A stretch of 64,000 bases of DNA from Lachnospiraceae bacterium AB2028. Its GTDB lineage: Bacteria; Bacillota; Clostridia; Lachnospirales; Lachnospiraceae. Within the stretch, counting starts at the first letter, position 1. Every line of letters starts with the position of its first letter. Positions 1 to 6,685 of the stretch are shown one piece after another. Both the position numbers and the translations under genes were made by a program. The notes under the pieces were generated by a model, which saw only the letters and a list, made by a program, of their open reading frames with translations, was not told where the DNA came from and did no database searches. Where the stretch lies: assembly GCA_000621425.1 (NCBI GenBank), contig KK211276.1:186001-250000 (forward strand), given 5' to 3'.

Positions 1-2
1 TC

Positions 3-659
3 CTTGTACTTGTTCTTGTAGTACTTATGCCCTATGCATCACTCATACCCATGCCGACTATTGCAGCCATACTCTTTATGGTTGCTTACAATATGTGCCA
101 GTGGCGTACCTTCGTACACCTGTGCAAGACCGCGCCCAAGAGCGACATTATAGTCCTTATCACCACCTTCGTCCTTACAGTTGCCTTTGACCTGGTAATA
201 GCAATCGAAGTAGGAATGGGAATCGCACTGATACTCTTTATGAAGCGTATGAGTGAAGAGACACACATCGAAGGCTGGGTATCCTATGACCCGGATGAAG
301 ATCCCGACGGAATGAACTTAAAGCCACTGCCCAAGCATGTCCGCGTGTATGAGATCTCAGGCCCGCTTTTCTTCGGTGCAACAGACCAGATTGCCGCCAT
401 CGACTTCAGCAAAAACACTAAAGTCATCATCATGAGAATGCGTAGCGTTCCTGCCCTTGACGCATCCGCTATGCACACTCTTGAAGAATTCTACGGCAGA
501 TGCAAAAATGCAGGCATCCAGCTTGTATTCTCGCATGTTAATGAACAGCCCATGCACACAATGCAGAAGGGCGGTTTTGTAGAACTTATCGGTGAAGAGA
601 ATTTCCGTCCCCATATCGACGATGCCGTAGACTGGGCCGGCGAGCTGGTAAAGAAATAA
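3..659 (+). CDS. SulP family anion transporter, C-terminal part with STAS domain (5' end outside window)
   Basis: The frame is open from the left edge, so only about 218 C-terminal residues are present. The first 90 or so residues are strongly hydrophobic and form the last transmembrane helices of a SulP/SLC26-type transporter core. They are followed by a soluble domain that starts near KHVRVYEISGPLFFGATDQ and contains SVPALDASAMHTLEEF. This fits the STAS fold, where the D-A-S loop corresponds to the phosphorylatable loop of anti-sigma antagonists. SulP proteins move sulfate, bicarbonate or other anions across the cytoplasmic membrane, and the STAS domain is a cytoplasmic regulatory module. 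The substrate cannot be assigned from this fragment. The gene converges on the alkD-like gene across the foldback element at 669-930. Confidence 0.85.
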   Translation, partial: LVLVLVVLMPYASLIPMPTIAAILFMVAYNMCQWRTFVHLCKTAPKSDIIVLITTFVLTVAFDLVIAIEVGMGIALILFMKRMSEETHIEGWVSYDPDEDPDGMNLKPLPKHVRVYEISGPLFFGATDQIAAIDFSKNTKVIIMRMRSVPALDASAMHTLEEFYGRCKNAGIQLVFSHVNEQPMHTMQKGGFVELIGEENFRPHIDDAVDWAGELVKK

Positions 660-668
660 TCATTTACA

Positions 669-930
669 AAAACTTCCCACACCGTGTAGTCTTGTCTGAC
701 GGTGTTTTAGTGAGCCTTAGCAGTTCTCGAAAATGTTACAATACACTATGAACGGACCGCCATGGAAGGCGGGACGAGTGAACAACGCTACATGGATGTA
801 GCGTGTGAACGGTTCCGGAAATATACCATAGATAGGGGCATTTTCGTGAGAACTGCTTGGCGAACGGCACCACCGTCAGGCAAGCTACCGGTGTGGGGAA
901 GTTAGTGGTATACAACAAGTGGGAAGTTTT
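669..930. other. Long foldback element, possible structured RNA or MITE-like repeat
   Basis: Almost the whole gap between the SulP gene and the alkD-like gene folds back on itself. Bases 671-684 pair with 889-903 (one bulged G), 686-689 with 885-888, and 691-704 with 871-884, giving an outer helix of about 32 bp. After an internal loop of about 15 nt per side, 720-735 pairs with 839-856 (a two-base bulge). The tip carries 746-750/827-831, a hairpin 757-761/768-772 and a perfect hairpin 786-793/796-803. The 5' arm 669-680 has a second exact partner at 919-930, so two outer helices are mutually exclusive. T-runs flank both ends, so either strand could be transcribed and terminated. The shape, a long stem with a central bubble, recalls 6S-like RNAs, but I do not recognise a family. 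A mobile foldback (MITE) is the main alternative. Confidence 0.6.
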
Positions 931-932
931 AG

Positions 933-1631
933 TTATTTAACCTTCAGCGTCTTCAGATACACTTTCTGCTCTGCCGTGATACGGTTGCTTTCCACAGCCT
1001 TCTGTATAGCCTTGTTGTGAGTCCATTCAGCCAGCCTTTGTTCCAAAATAAAGGGAAGTATGGTCTCATACTGCTTTGCAAGAGCCGTAGCAAAATACCA
1101 GGCGATCATCATATTGATGTAGTATTCTTCAGACCGTATCTTTGCAACCATTTCAGGATATACCGGATCAAAGTCATCATCCAGGTAATGCTCCATTAAC
1201 ATCCCTATGCCGAACCTTACAGTATATGTCTGATCACTCCTGATCCATTCCCTGATCTGATCCAATAATTCCGTCCGGTGCTTTTTAAACACTTTCGGCG
1301 ACATCTGGTCGCAGGTAGCCCAGTTGTCAACATACGGAAGAAACCTGTTCAGTTCCGTAACACAGCTTTCATAATCCTTCATCCCCGAAATGATAAAGGC
1401 ATGGAGCTGGTTTTCATCAAAATATTTGTGGGGCAGGGAATTTAAAAATACCGGGGTATCTTCCTGCTTTGCCAGGGCAGATGCATACTTTCTTAAATCA
1501 GGTGTACGCACACCGATAAAATATTTCGCATCCACCGTAGGTATCAGCTTTGACTGAAAATCCCGGTACTCCTCATCCTGCATCTCAAACAGATGCGCCT
1601 GTATTTCTTTACACTTTTTTGAAATCCCCAT
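933..1631 (-). CDS. AlkD-like DNA alkylation repair protein
   Basis: 232 residues, made almost entirely of alpha-helical repeats, with the family signatures GVRTPDLRKYA near the N-terminus and DNWATCD in the middle. The length and motifs match the AlkD/DNA-alkylation-repair family (HEAT-like repeats). Its characterised members are glycosylases that remove bulky or positively charged alkylated bases by wrapping the DNA rather than flipping the base. The W and D of DNWATCD correspond to the conserved catalytic-face residues, but substrate range is not predictable. A G-rich Shine-Dalgarno run lies just upstream of the ATG. The gene is the last of the murI-side run and probably shares its transcript; 32 bp separate it from murI. 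Confidence 0.85.
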   Translation of the reverse strand: MGISKKCKEIQAHLFEMQDEEYRDFQSKLIPTVDAKYFIGVRTPDLRKYASALAKQEDTPVFLNSLPHKYFDENQLHAFIISGMKDYESCVTELNRFLPYVDNWATCDQMSPKVFKKHRTELLDQIREWIRSDQTYTVRFGIGMLMEHYLDDDFDPVYPEMVAKIRSEEYYINMMIAWYFATALAKQYETILPFILEQRLAEWTHNKAIQKAVESNRITAEQKVYLKTLKVK

Positions 1632-1663
1632 CTATCCCCCCATAATCAAATTAGCTTTGATAA

Positions 1664-2461
1664 TTATTCCTCATCCAGATGGCGTAAAAGCTTTTCATAA
1701 AACTCCGCAGTCTCAGTCCCCGTCACCTCTCGTCCGGAAACAAAGTACCTGACAGAGCCTTTATCTTCGCTCTTTGCGCCTCTTTCCGCCATAGTGTGCT
1801 GAAGGTTTTTTATGGTTCCTTCCGCACCGTCTATCATTATCATTTCTTTCCTGAAGAACGGCCTTAATGCCTTTTCAAAATGATTGAAATGAGTACAGCC
1901 GAACACAAGGATGTCATAATCCTTCAGCTCCACATCGTTTTCCGCATGTTCGGAAATATACTTACTCAATTCTTCTGAGATATACGATCTGACCTTTTCA
2001 GAATCAAACTCGCCACGCTCCGCAAAGCTGACCAGTTCCGGAAGCGCAAGCATATCCACCTTATGCCGGTCATCTACCCGGTCTAAAAGATCCCTGAATT
2101 TCTTTTCCCTTACTGTTATGGGTGTTGCTATCACAAGAACACGCCCATCGGAATTCATTTCCACCGCAGGCTTAACTGCCGGCTCTACTCCGATGATAGG
2201 CACAGAATATTTTTTTCTAAGAAGATTGGCCGCAACAGAGGTTGCCGTATTGCAGGCTATGACAATAGCTTCGCATCCCTGTTCCAGAAGGAATTCAACT
2301 GCTTCATCAGAATACTCCGCAACTTCTTCTTTATCCCTGATGCCATATGGAACATGATCCGAATCCGCATAATAAAAGTATGCCTCATCAGGCATTATCT
2401 TTAATGCTTCATGAAGTAATGTGAGTCCTCCGACACCGGAGTCAAACATACCTATTTTCAT
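1664..2461 (-). CDS. murI: Glutamate racemase
   Basis: 265 residues, normal length for MurI, a cytoplasmic enzyme that interconverts L- and D-glutamate to supply D-Glu for peptidoglycan. The N-terminal FDSGVGGLT motif, the first catalytic cysteine in ACNTATS (Cys70) and the second in FGCTHF (Cys189) are all present. These two cysteines act as the acid/base pair in the cofactor-independent mechanism. The start codon lies 5 bp after the rluB stop and the two genes are co-directional, so translational coupling is likely. Its place in a run with lysA, which makes lysine from meso-diaminopimelate, puts two cell-wall-related amino acid genes together. Confidence 0.96.
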   Translation of the reverse strand: MKIGMFDSGVGGLTLLHEALKIMPDEAYFYYADSDHVPYGIRDKEEVAEYSDEAVEFLLEQGCEAIVIACNTATSVAANLLRKKYSVPIIGVEPAVKPAVEMNSDGRVLVIATPITVREKKFRDLLDRVDDRHKVDMLALPELVSFAERGEFDSEKVRSYISEELSKYISEHAENDVELKDYDILVFGCTHFNHFEKALRPFFRKEMIMIDGAEGTIKNLQHTMAERGAKSEDKGSVRYFVSGREVTGTETAEFYEKLLRHLDEE

Positions 2462-2466
2462 CTATA

Positions 2467-3192
2467 TCACACTTTCCCCTTTTGGAGAGCTTTCTTTAAT
2501 GCAGCCACCTGCTTGTCATCCAGGATACTGTACTCGCCGGGCCTTAAGTCACCGAGCCCCACATTCACTACCCTTACGCGCTTAAGGGACTTTACCTCGT
2601 AGTTCTCAGTCTTCCACATGCGCCTGATCTGCCTGTTAAGCCCCTGGGTAAGCACCATACGCACCACGTTCCTGCGTATCTTCTCTATACGGCAGGACCT
2701 GGTCTTCTTCTGAAGGTCAGTAAGGTATACACCCTTGGAAAGACGATCTATAGCCTCCTGTGTTACCTCATGATCCAGGTATACTATATACTCCTTCTCA
2801 TGGGCATTCTTCCCGCGCATCATCTCATCAATGAGAGATCCGTCATTTGTAAGCAAAAGCAGTCCTTCGGAATCCTTATCCAGTCTTCCCGCATAAGTCA
2901 GTCTTTCGTTTAAGTCAATATAGTCGAAGACGGTTTCTTCGGCATGCTCATCTGCTGCCGTAACCGTGACTCCCTTAGGCTTATAAAAGGCTACCACGAT
3001 CTTCTTCTCCGGACCGCGGACAAGCACACCGTTTGCAATGATATTCTCATCACCGGTTACCATATCGCCAAGCTTTGCTTTTTTACCGTTGACGCTTACC
3101 TTGCCGGCCTCAATAAGGCGGTCGGCCTCACGTCTGGATGCAATGCCGCATTCCGCAAGATATTTATTTAATCTCACCTGTCCGGATTCCAT
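2467..3192 (-). CDS. rluB: Ribosomal large-subunit pseudouridine synthase, RluB/RsuA type
   Basis: 241 residues. An S4 RNA-binding domain occupies roughly residues 5-65 (RLNKYLAECGIASRREAD). The catalytic domain of the RsuA/RluB/E/F family follows, with AGRLDKDSEGLLLLTNDG, whose aspartate is the nucleophile that forms the covalent intermediate with uridine. A later motif, GLNRQIRRM, is also typical. The enzyme isomerises uridine to pseudouridine in rRNA. In Firmicutes the member with this layout is usually RluB, acting on the 23S rRNA, but an RsuA-like target cannot be excluded from sequence. The gene sits 17 bp downstream of lysA and 5 bp upstream of murI, on the same strand. Confidence 0.9.
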   Translation of the reverse strand: MESGQVRLNKYLAECGIASRREADRLIEAGKVSVNGKKAKLGDMVTGDENIIANGVLVRGPEKKIVVAFYKPKGVTVTAADEHAEETVFDYIDLNERLTYAGRLDKDSEGLLLLTNDGSLIDEMMRGKNAHEKEYIVYLDHEVTQEAIDRLSKGVYLTDLQKKTRSCRIEKIRRNVVRMVLTQGLNRQIRRMWKTENYEVKSLKRVRVVNVGLGDLRPGEYSILDDKQVAALKKALQKGKV

Positions 3193-3209
3193 AGATCATC
3201 CTCTGGCCA

Positions 3210-4481
3210 TTATTTTGTAAGGCCTTCAAATTCAGGGAAGCAGTCTAAGGTTGAAAAATAATCCTTCGGCTCTTCCTTACGCCTTATAAGCTGCACGCTT
3301 CCGTCTTCCTTAAGCAGAAGCTCCGCACTCTTTAACTTACCGTTGTAATTGTAGCCCATTGCAAAGCCGTGAGCGCCCGTATCATGAATTGCAATATAGT
3401 CGCCGATCTCAATTTCGGGAAGCATACGGTCAATTGCAAACTTATCATTATTTTCACAAAGCGATCCGGTCACATCATACTTGTGGTCGCAGGGAGCATC
3501 TTCCTTGCCCAGCACTGTTATGTGATGATATGCACCGTACATTGCAGGACGCATAAGGTTTACGGCACAAGCATCCACTCCGATGTAGTCCTTGTATATC
3601 TTCTTCTCATGAATAACCTTGGTAACAAGCATGCCGTAAGGTCCTGTCATGAAACGTCCCATCTCGGTATAGATCTCCACATCCCCAAGGCCAGCCGGTA
3701 CAAGTATCTCATCATAAACCTTGTGAACACCTTCACCGATAACCTTTATATCATTAGGTGTCTGCTCAGGCTTGTAAGCTATTCCTACTCCGCCTGAAAG
3801 ATTTATGAAATTAAGGCTTACGCCTGTCTCATTCTTTATCTCAACAGCCAGTTCAAAAAGCTGCTTTGCAAGTACAGGATAATAGTCGTTTGTAACGGTA
3901 TTGCTTACAAGGAATGCATGCATGCCGAATTCCTTTACGCCCTTATCCTTAAGTATCTTGTATGCTTCAAAGAGCTGTGCCTTTGTCATGCCGTACTTTG
4001 CATCGCCGGGGTTATCCATAATGCCATTGCTGATGGTAACGATTCCGCCGGGATTATATCTGAGGCTCAGCCTCTCTGGAAGCTTGCCAAGTACTTTTTC
4101 AAGGAATGCTATATGTGAAAAGTCGTCAAGGTTTATGGTTGCCCCAACCTTTGCCGCATATTCAAAATCCTCTACGGGCGTATCATTGGAAGAAAACATT
4201 ATGTCATTGCCCGTGATGCCGCACTTTTCAGCAAGCATAAGCTCCGTAAGTGAAGAGCAGTCGGAACCAACGCCATACTCCTTTAACAATTTCATGATAA
4301 AAGGATTGGGCTCAGCCTTTACCGCAAAAAATTCCTTATAGCCCTTGTTCCAGGCAAATGCCTCCTTTACTGCTGCCGCATTGGCACGCAGCCCCTTTTC
4401 ATCGTAAATATGAAAAGGCGTGGGATAGGTCTTAACGATCTCCTCGATCTGTGCTTTGCTAAAAAACGGTTTCTTTTCCAT
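3210..4481 (-). CDS. lysA: Diaminopimelate decarboxylase
   Basis: 423 residues of a fold-III PLP-dependent decarboxylase, the last step of lysine synthesis (meso-diaminopimelate to L-lysine plus CO2). The PLP-binding lysine is Lys55 in FFAVKAEPNP. The glycine-rich phosphate-binding loop appears in NLSGGVGIAY, and the C-terminal barrel has ACAVNLMRP, GSLCENNDKFA and HGFAMGYNYNGKLKSAE. These are the positions that carry the substrate-contacting Cys and Tyr in characterised LysA. The Cys-Glu pair in SLCEN favours DapDC over ornithine/arginine decarboxylases of the same fold. A good AGGAG lies upstream of the ATG. The 122-bp upstream gap holds no lysine riboswitch that I can recognise, only a short possible leader ORF. 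Confidence 0.94.
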   Translation of the reverse strand: MEKKPFFSKAQIEEIVKTYPTPFHIYDEKGLRANAAAVKEAFAWNKGYKEFFAVKAEPNPFIMKLLKEYGVGSDCSSLTELMLAEKCGITGNDIMFSSNDTPVEDFEYAAKVGATINLDDFSHIAFLEKVLGKLPERLSLRYNPGGIVTISNGIMDNPGDAKYGMTKAQLFEAYKILKDKGVKEFGMHAFLVSNTVTNDYYPVLAKQLFELAVEIKNETGVSLNFINLSGGVGIAYKPEQTPNDIKVIGEGVHKVYDEILVPAGLGDVEIYTEMGRFMTGPYGMLVTKVIHEKKIYKDYIGVDACAVNLMRPAMYGAYHHITVLGKEDAPCDHKYDVTGSLCENNDKFAIDRMLPEIEIGDYIAIHDTGAHGFAMGYNYNGKLKSAELLLKEDGSVQLIRRKEEPKDYFSTLDCFPEFEGLTK

Positions 4482-4501
4482 AGTTTTCGTTCTCCTTAGT
4501 T

Positions 4502-4555
4502 TTATACTCCCCTGACCGCTTTCCGGCCAGTAATTAAATACTTCGCAATTTTCAT
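4502..4555 (-). CDS. Possible 17-codon leader ORF upstream of lysA
   Basis: An ATG at 4555 opens 17 codons (starting MKIAKYLITGRK) that stop 20 bp before the lysA start. AGGGCAGG lies just upstream and could serve as a weak ribosome binding site. There is no lysine-codon run of the kind used in classical attenuation, and no terminator hairpin with a T-run in the gap. The ORF may be chance. It is listed because it fills the only sizable gap in the murI-hisH gene run and lies directly before a regulated amino acid gene. Confidence 0.2.
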   Translation of the reverse strand: MKIAKYLITGRKAVRGV

Positions 4556-4603
4556 AGCCTGCCCTTTTGCATCCTCATCAGCAGATGCTTTAGGCGGTTA
4601 CAG

Positions 4604-5275
4604 TCAGTCTTCTATCTGCCAGTCTATTTCTTCCACCCCGTGGGCTTTCAGGAACTCGTTCGCCCTGCTGAAATGCCTGCATCCGAAAAATCCTCTGTAT
4701 GCTGACAATGGGCTTGGATGCGGTGCTCTCAAAACCAGGTGTGCCGGGTTGTTAAGCATCTCTGCCTTTTTACCGGCAGGACTTCCCCACAGCATAAAGA
4801 CTATGGGACGATTCTCCTCATTTACTTTCCTTATCACGGCATCAGTAAATGTTTCCCAGCCTATCCCACGGTGCGACATTGAATTATGGGCACGGACGGT
4901 CAGTACTGTATTCAGCAGAAGTACGCCCTGCTTAGCCCACTTTGTCAGATCACCTGATGTAGGTATACTGCATCCCAGGTCATCATGAAGCTCCTGATAG
5001 ATATTCTGCAGTGAAGGTGGCGGATCTGTAGGTTTCTTTACGGAAAAACACAGGCCATGAGCCTGTCCTTCATTTATGTAGGGATCCTGTCCTAATATCA
5101 CCACCTTAACCTCATGCAAGGGGGTCAGGTGAAAAGCATTGAAAATGTCTGCTGACGGCGGATATATCAGATGGGAATGATACTCATCCCTGACCTTCTG
5201 ATACAGGACCTTATAATAATCTTTTTTAAACTCGTCAGACAGGGCATCTGCCCAGTCATTGGATATAGGTGCCAA
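4604..5275 (-). CDS. ung: Uracil-DNA glycosylase, family 1
   Basis: 223 residues, typical length. The water-activating motif GQDPY is at residues 62-66 (Asp64), and the DNA-intercalation and uracil-recognition loop appears as HPSPLSAYRGFFGCRHF near the C-terminus. The enzyme removes uracil from DNA that arises by cytosine deamination or dUTP incorporation and starts base excision repair. VFMLWGSPA corresponds to the conserved VFLLWG core strand. The gene lies 16 bp downstream of hisF on the same strand, so it is probably co-transcribed with the hisH-hisF pair although it has no functional link to histidine synthesis. Confidence 0.96.
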   Translation of the reverse strand: MAPISNDWADALSDEFKKDYYKVLYQKVRDEYHSHLIYPPSADIFNAFHLTPLHEVKVVILGQDPYINEGQAHGLCFSVKKPTDPPPSLQNIYQELHDDLGCSIPTSGDLTKWAKQGVLLLNTVLTVRAHNSMSHRGIGWETFTDAVIRKVNEENRPIVFMLWGSPAGKKAEMLNNPAHLVLRAPHPSPLSAYRGFFGCRHFSRANEFLKAHGVEEIDWQIED

Positions 5276-5291
5276 AATCCCACCGCCTTTT

Positions 5292-6053
5292 TTAAAGCCT
5301 AACGGATACTCCGCGGTCTCTTAAGTATTTCTTCAGATCTTTTATCTCCATCTCTTTAAAATGGAAAAGTGATGCCGCAAGAGCTGCGTCGGCACCACCT
5401 TCTGTAAGCGCATCATAAAAATGATCCATTGTTCCTGCTCCGCCGGATGCTATCACCGGCACAGAAACATTTTCAGAGATTGCTTTTGTAAGCTCGATAT
5501 CATATCCTGCCTTGGTTCCGTCACAGTCCATGCTGGTCAGAAGTATCTCGCCGGCACCTAAGCTGCAGGCTTTCATAGCCCATTCCACAGCGTCGATCCC
5601 CATATCGACTCTTCCGCCGTTTTTATAAATGTTCCAACCGTCGGAACCTTCACGCCGCTTGGCATCAATTGCCACAACCACGCACTGGGAACCGAATTTA
5701 TCGGCCGCATCCGAAATAAGATCAGGATTCATTATGGCCGCGGAATTAACGGATATCTTGTCTGCGCCCTCTCTCAAAAGCGCCCTGAAATCATCAACAG
5801 TACGGATGCCTCCGCCTACGGTAAAGGGAATAAAGACCTGCTCTGCAACCCTTCTTACCATATCCACTACAGTAGCCCTGGCATCGCTTGATGCAGTTAT
5901 ATCCAGGAAAACCAGCTCGTCGGCCCCTGCAGCATCATAAGCAGCTGCAACACTTACCGGATCACCGGCATCCACAAGATTGACAAAATTTATACCTTTA
6001 ACAACACGCCCGCCGTTTACATCAAGACAGGGTATTATCCTTTTAGTGTGCAT
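5292..6053 (-). CDS. hisF: Imidazole glycerol phosphate synthase, cyclase subunit
   Basis: 253 residues forming a TIM barrel. The start motif [17 protein letters not shown] contains the catalytic Asp of the first strand (Asp11). VAIDAKR carries the second catalytic Asp near residue 130, and FTVGGGIRT and IASGGAG are the phosphate-binding loops. HisF uses ammonia from HisH to turn PRFAR into imidazole glycerol phosphate and AICAR, linking histidine and purine synthesis. The gene is 11 bp downstream of hisH, as expected for a heterodimer whose subunits are made together. No other histidine biosynthesis gene is adjacent, so the pathway is scattered in this genome; a PHP-type histidinol phosphatase is at 32984. 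Confidence 0.96.
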   Translation of the reverse strand: MHTKRIIPCLDVNGGRVVKGINFVNLVDAGDPVSVAAAYDAAGADELVFLDITASSDARATVVDMVRRVAEQVFIPFTVGGGIRTVDDFRALLREGADKISVNSAAIMNPDLISDAADKFGSQCVVVAIDAKRREGSDGWNIYKNGGRVDMGIDAVEWAMKACSLGAGEILLTSMDCDGTKAGYDIELTKAISENVSVPVIASGGAGTMDHFYDALTEGGADAALAASLFHFKEMEIKDLKKYLRDRGVSVRL

Positions 6054-6064
6054 TGGAATTCACC

Positions 6065-6670
6065 TCAAATCTTTAAAAAATTCTCCAGTATTTTAAGTCC
6101 CACTGATGAGCTCTTCTCCGGATGGAACTGGGTTGCAAAAACATTTCCCTTTTCCACGGATGCATGGATATGCGTCCCGTATTCTACGGAAGAAGTAACT
6201 ATGCTCTCATCCTCTGCTTTCAGATAAAATGAATGGACGAAATACACATATGCACCTTCGTCTATTCCATCCAGGATGACTGACTTGTTTTCCAGATGCA
6301 GGGAATTCCATCCTATCTGGGGAACCTTTATCCCGTCAGCTGCCGGTATCTTCAGTACCCTGCCCTTAAAAATACCAAGGCCGTCTACCCCCGGCGATTC
6401 CTCACTTCCTTCAAAAAGGAGCTGTAAACCAACACAAATAGCCATAAACGGAGTGCCTGCATCTATCACCTGATGGATGACCGGCACCAGGCTATATTCC
6501 TCAAGCTTACCCATAGCATCACCGAATACGCCGACACCGGGAAGCATGACTTTGTCCGCGCCCTTGATAACAGCAGGATCCCTGGTGACAACAGCTTCTT
6601 CACCAAGGGATATTACCGCTTTCTCCACGCTTTTTATATTGCCTGCATCATAATCTATTATAGCTATCAT
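6065..6670 (-). CDS. hisH: Imidazole glycerol phosphate synthase, glutamine amidotransferase subunit
   Basis: 201 residues of a class I glutamine amidotransferase. The nucleophile is the Cys in FMAICVGLQLLFEGSEE, and the His-Glu pair of the triad is in ATQFHPEKSS near the C-terminus. MIAIIDYDAGNIKSVEKA at the start and MLPGVGVFGDAM are typical of HisH. The subunit hydrolyses glutamine and channels ammonia through the HisF barrel. It is followed after 11 bp by hisF. Its start lies 15 bp after the stop of the large acidic membrane protein, so the three genes may form one transcript. Confidence 0.96.
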   Translation of the reverse strand: MIAIIDYDAGNIKSVEKAVISLGEEAVVTRDPAVIKGADKVMLPGVGVFGDAMGKLEEYSLVPVIHQVIDAGTPFMAICVGLQLLFEGSEESPGVDGLGIFKGRVLKIPAADGIKVPQIGWNSLHLENKSVILDGIDEGAYVYFVHSFYLKAEDESIVTSSVEYGTHIHASVEKGNVFATQFHPEKSSSVGLKILENFLKI

Positions 6671-6685
6671 ATTTTATTACTGCTC

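Noticed and set aside
736-918. 60-codon minus-strand frame inside the foldback element
   Set aside because: Its sequence is dictated by the paired arms and it has no ribosome site; an RNA or repeat explanation is better.
4482-4603. Lysine riboswitch upstream of lysA
   Set aside because: The 122-bp gap is too short for the lysine riboswitch and shows neither its conserved helices nor a terminator.
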